Source of the DNA: Candidatus Shapirobacteria bacterium
Lineage (GTDB): Bacteria > Patescibacteriota > Microgenomatia > VGLL01
Length of the DNA: 6,095 bases
Reading direction: 5' to 3'
Assembly (NCBI GenBank): GCA_016866735.1
Contig: VGLL01000060.1
Span: 1 to 6,095 of the forward strand
In this document: positions 3,746 to 6,095 of the stretch, piece after piece
Layout of the letters: each line of letters starts with the position of its first letter
How positions within the stretch are numbered: the first letter of the stretch is position 1
Made by a program: the position numbers and the translations under genes
Notes under the pieces: model-generated
Databases searched by the model: none
What the model was told of the DNA's origin: nothing
What the model saw: the letters and a program-made list of their open reading frames with translations, nothing else

Positions 3746-6095
3746 ATGACAGGCCCTGACGATATATTAGCGCGCCAAGAGGTCGAGGGCATGCCCGACG
3801 GCTCTGATTTCCAGCAGCTAAGTAGACAAATAGCAAAAATTGACGGGATGAAACCTAGTCAGATGACTCCCATGGAACCGGCAGACGCCGCCGATTTTGT
3901 GGAACAAAGAGCAGCAATCGCCAGGGAAATCTTGGGCATTGGTACTGCTCAAGCCCTCTTAAGAGAATGGGCCGCAAGATTCTTTTCCGAAGTGGCGACT
4001 AGTCCGATTAAGCAGGAAGTAATTGAACGCTATCGGAACGATGACGCCCTAAGAGTGGAAGAAACAAAGATAGCTGGGGCCTTGGGGGCAACCTGGGTTC
4101 CTGGCCGACACGCTGGCGTGATAGAACATTATATGCACCGCGCCCTAGACGGACTTGAGTTTGCGTTATTTGGAGAAAAAGTAACTGCCGGCAAAGAGCC
4201 CAAGGAAGTAAGCCGGATTCGAGGCGTGAATGAACCAGAGGACTGGGAACTGGCCTGGCCAAAGCCTGAACGGCTTAAACAAATCATGGCTGAGGTTAAA
4301 GCTAAAAAAATCACTCTTGAAGAAGGAATTGCGCTAGCCCTCGAAAGGGGCCTGAAGGCAACTCCCAAACCCCCAGTGCCCAGGCCCACAGGGCCAGTTC
4401 CAGCGCCCGCCGGGCCGACCCTGGAGGAGGAAACGCAACAATGGGGTTACCTTTTAGCCAACACAGAAACCCAGGGAGAAGAAGTGCCACCGGCAGCACC
4501 TCCTAAACCACCCGAACCAACCCCCCCACCCGCAGAGATTAAGCGCAGCCGATCTGAATTTGAGTTGCTTTGCGCCCAAATCGCAGAGATTGAAGCCAAG
4601 GGATCGAAAGCAGGCACCGCAGAAAAACAGCTAAGGGATGATCTAATCGCTAAAAGGGCAGCCCTCGCAACAGAAATTTTGAGTCTTGGTGTGGTAAAAG
4701 CCAATCTTGCAATTCGCATGGAAGGGATCATTAGAGATGTAGCAAGTAGCGATGATCCGCAAGCGATAATCGAGAAATACAGAAAGCAAACTACGCTGGA
4801 TGACGCGGAGGCAGATTTGGCTGGCAATCCTCTTGTCGGCCAAATTTGGAGCTCTAAAAAACATGGGGGAGTTATCAAATACGTCATAGAGCGAGCCGTA
4901 AACTCACTCGAGTTTGCACTATTCGAGGAAACATTTGAAAGAATTCTGACTCCTCAAGAATTACAAAGATATCGGCAAGTAATTGCGCCCGAGCCCTGGG
5001 AGTGGCAATGGCCGCCGGCCGATGAGCTTAGAAAGGTTATAACCCTTATTAAACAAGAAAAAAAGGGTGCTGAAGAGAAATTAGCCGACGCGCTAAGAGA
5101 AACCCCTGAAGAAATCTTCCGCCGTAGGCTGGAAGGCAAAACTTTGGACGAACAGCGCAGAATTGTTATCCCCATGCTCGACGCAATAGAAAATTCTGCC
5201 AGAGACTGTTTGGATTATGCGAATAACGTTAGCACCAGGACAATTGAGGCTACTTACGCTTCGATGCACCCGGAAATCGTCAAAGAGTGCCAGGTACGAC
5301 TCGCTCTCCACGATTCAGCCGAGCTTATTCTACAGGCGAATGGAAAAATTACTCGCGGAAAAGAAGACCGCGGTTTAACCATCGGTGACGCGGTCACGGA
5401 GGCAAAAAGAAGAAGACACCACATTACGAAGACTGTGATCGAATACTTATTCAATGAGAACATCCGGGGGGTCAATTTTTCCTTCGCTTGGGATCTTCTC
5501 CAGAGTGCTAATTTCAGGTATCAAAGAACGCTCGAACTAATTAATAGGAACCGTCCCGCCGCAAGCCGCCTTGCAACAACTGGCTTTGAGTTTGTGGACG
5601 ACGAGCCAATGGGAAAAGCGCCAGTCAACTATTTTACCGACTCTACCTCAGAGCGTAAAAACGCAGTTAGAAATTATATGGTTAATTTTCTGGTACGAAA
5701 GGGGTTGAGCGAAAGAGAGGCAGAAAAATCGCTGCAATTAGCCGAGAAACTCACGATAGCTACTCTTGAAACTTCTATTTTCAATACTTCAATGACAGGC
5801 TCGGATGACCTGTCTGAAATAATCTATCTAAGGAGGTGGAGAAAAGGAAGGGCACTGCCCGGCAAAGACCGCGGACCTCGCTGTCACGAGGATCTAATAC
5901 CGGGATTTGGACAATCTTGGCTTAGATCAATGATAAACCTGGGGAATGATCAGATGTTAACTTCGCACATTATTAGAAAACGAGTAATCGGTAAAATTAG
6001 AGAGGGAAGTTGGGAATATTATGGCACAGTAATAGTTGGTCGGTATGCCGCCATGAAGGGGGCAATTTTAGAGACAGCCTGGGAGCCCCAAGACA
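3746..6095 (+). CDS. Very large unrecognised protein with a duplicated N-terminal domain (3' end outside window)
   Basis: An uninterrupted frame of 783 codons from ATG 3746 to the last base, with no stop in the window, so the protein is longer. Codon by codon it reads as a normal soluble protein rich in Glu, Ala, Arg and Leu. Seen: domain A (about residues 24-202), a Pro-rich linker (205-263, two Pro blocks around a spacer with QQWGYLLANT), domain B (about 274-453, a diverged copy of A), then a helical region (454-783) with no recognised motif, including EFVDDEPMGKAPVNYF (615-630) and IIYLRRWRKGR (692-702). There is no signal peptide, membrane segment, nucleotide-binding loop or clear catalytic motif. 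The ATG follows a TATAAT box by 7 nt. All open frames on the opposite strand between 4008 and 5475 are shadows of this gene. It is divergent from the other large gene, with which it shares a proline-linked multidomain design. Function unknown; a scaffold or structural role is one guess. Confidence 0.82.
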   Translation, partial: MTGPDDILARQEVEGMPDGSDFQQLSRQIAKIDGMKPSQMTPMEPADAADFVEQRAAIAREILGIGTAQALLREWAARFFSEVATSPIKQEVIERYRNDDALRVEETKIAGALGATWVPGRHAGVIEHYMHRALDGLEFALFGEKVTAGKEPKEVSRIRGVNEPEDWELAWPKPERLKQIMAEVKAKKITLEEGIALALERGLKATPKPPVPRPTGPVPAPAGPTLEEETQQWGYLLANTETQGEEVPPAAPPKPPEPTPPPAEIKRSRSEFELLCAQIAEIEAKGSKAGTAEKQLRDDLIAKRAALATEILSLGVVKANLAIRMEGIIRDVASSDDPQAIIEKYRKQTTLDDAEADLAGNPLVGQIWSSKKHGGVIKYVIERAVNSLEFALFEETFERILTPQELQRYRQVIAPEPWEWQWPPADELRKVITLIKQEKKGAEEKLADALRETPEEIFRRRLEGKTLDEQRRIVIPMLDAIENSARDCLDYANNVSTRTIEATYASMHPEIVKECQVRLALHDSAELILQANGKITRGKEDRGLTIGDAVTEAKRRRHHITKTVIEYLFNENIRGVNFSFAWDLLQSANFRYQRTLELINRNRPAASRLATTGFEFVDDEPMGKAPVNYFTDSTSERKNAVRNYMVNFLVRKGLSEREAEKSLQLAEKLTIATLETSIFNTSMTGSDDLSEIIYLRRWRKGRALPGKDRGPRCHEDLIPGFGQSWLRSMINLGNDQMLTSHIIRKRVIGKIREGSWEYYGTVIVGRYAAMKGAILETAWEPQD
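3815..4351 (+). repeat. Domain copy A in the large + gene
   Basis: This encodes residues about 24-202. It matches residues about 274-453 with an offset of 249-251 residues throughout. The best blocks are RAAIAREILGIG (55-66, 8 of 12 identical to copy B), a stretch at 122-142 from HAGVI to LEFALF (12 of 21 identical), and EDWELAWP (165-172). The similarity is at the protein level only, so the duplication is old. Confidence 0.75.
4565..5104 (+). repeat. Domain copy B in the large + gene
   Basis: This encodes residues about 274-453, the second copy of the duplicated domain. Matching blocks are RAALATEILSLG (304-315), HGGVI to LEFALF (373-393), and EPWEWQWP (416-423) followed by a Lys/Glu-rich helix ending LADAL. 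Conserved in both copies are a Trp 8 residues before a Val-Ile pair, the His/Gly before it, and a W, three residues, WP motif. Confidence 0.75.

Noticed and set aside
4008..5475. Several minus-strand frames of 60-146 codons
   Set aside because: All lie opposite the uninterrupted + frame from 3746, whose internal duplication shows that it is the real coding strand.
5829..5838. Strong Shine-Dalgarno-like AAGGAGGTG inside the large + gene
   Set aside because: No ATG, GTG or TTG follows at a usable distance; it arises from tandem Arg codons and the next Trp codon.

Overview
The window looks like chromosomal DNA of a Candidate Phyla Radiation (Patescibacteria) bacterium, most likely of the Microgenomates side. 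The grounds are a short signal-peptide protein of the T4SS-pilin-like type, a TrpR/YerC-type repressor, small redox and helical proteins, several starts without a Shine-Dalgarno site, and large proteins that I cannot assign. The assignment to a phylum is inference. All genes read through in the standard bacterial code, with TAA at the four visible ends that I checked. No tRNA, rRNA, CRISPR array or insertion sequence was seen.

The left third (1-1766) is compact and on the + strand. A glutaredoxin/thioredoxin-fold protein with CPHC is followed without any gap (TAA then ATG) by a helical protein of unknown function. A two-membrane-segment pilin-like protein has its own promoter in the preceding gap. 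Last comes a TrpR-superfamily repressor. Two 26-bp inverted repeats with identical 8-bp arms and identical spacing flank the repressor gene. One lies over its start region and the other lies 7 nt past its stop, which suggests autoregulation and possibly a second regulated transcript.

The right two thirds hold a divergent pair of large unrecognised genes. On the - strand (3694 to 1901) lies a 597-residue protein with a run of 14 prolines and a C-terminal domain that vaguely resembles lipid-binding TULIP-like (DUF2140/DUF2993) proteins. On the + strand an open frame begins at 3746 and is still open at the last base of the window (783 codons visible). It contains two diverged copies of a domain of about 180 residues, joined by a proline-rich linker, followed by a long region that resembles nothing I know. 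The 51-bp gap between the two genes holds a TATAAT box usable in both directions, a 12-bp perfect palindrome and a small GC-rich inverted repeat around the + start codon. This divergent pair is the most likely place for an undescribed system, but its function cannot be read from the sequence.
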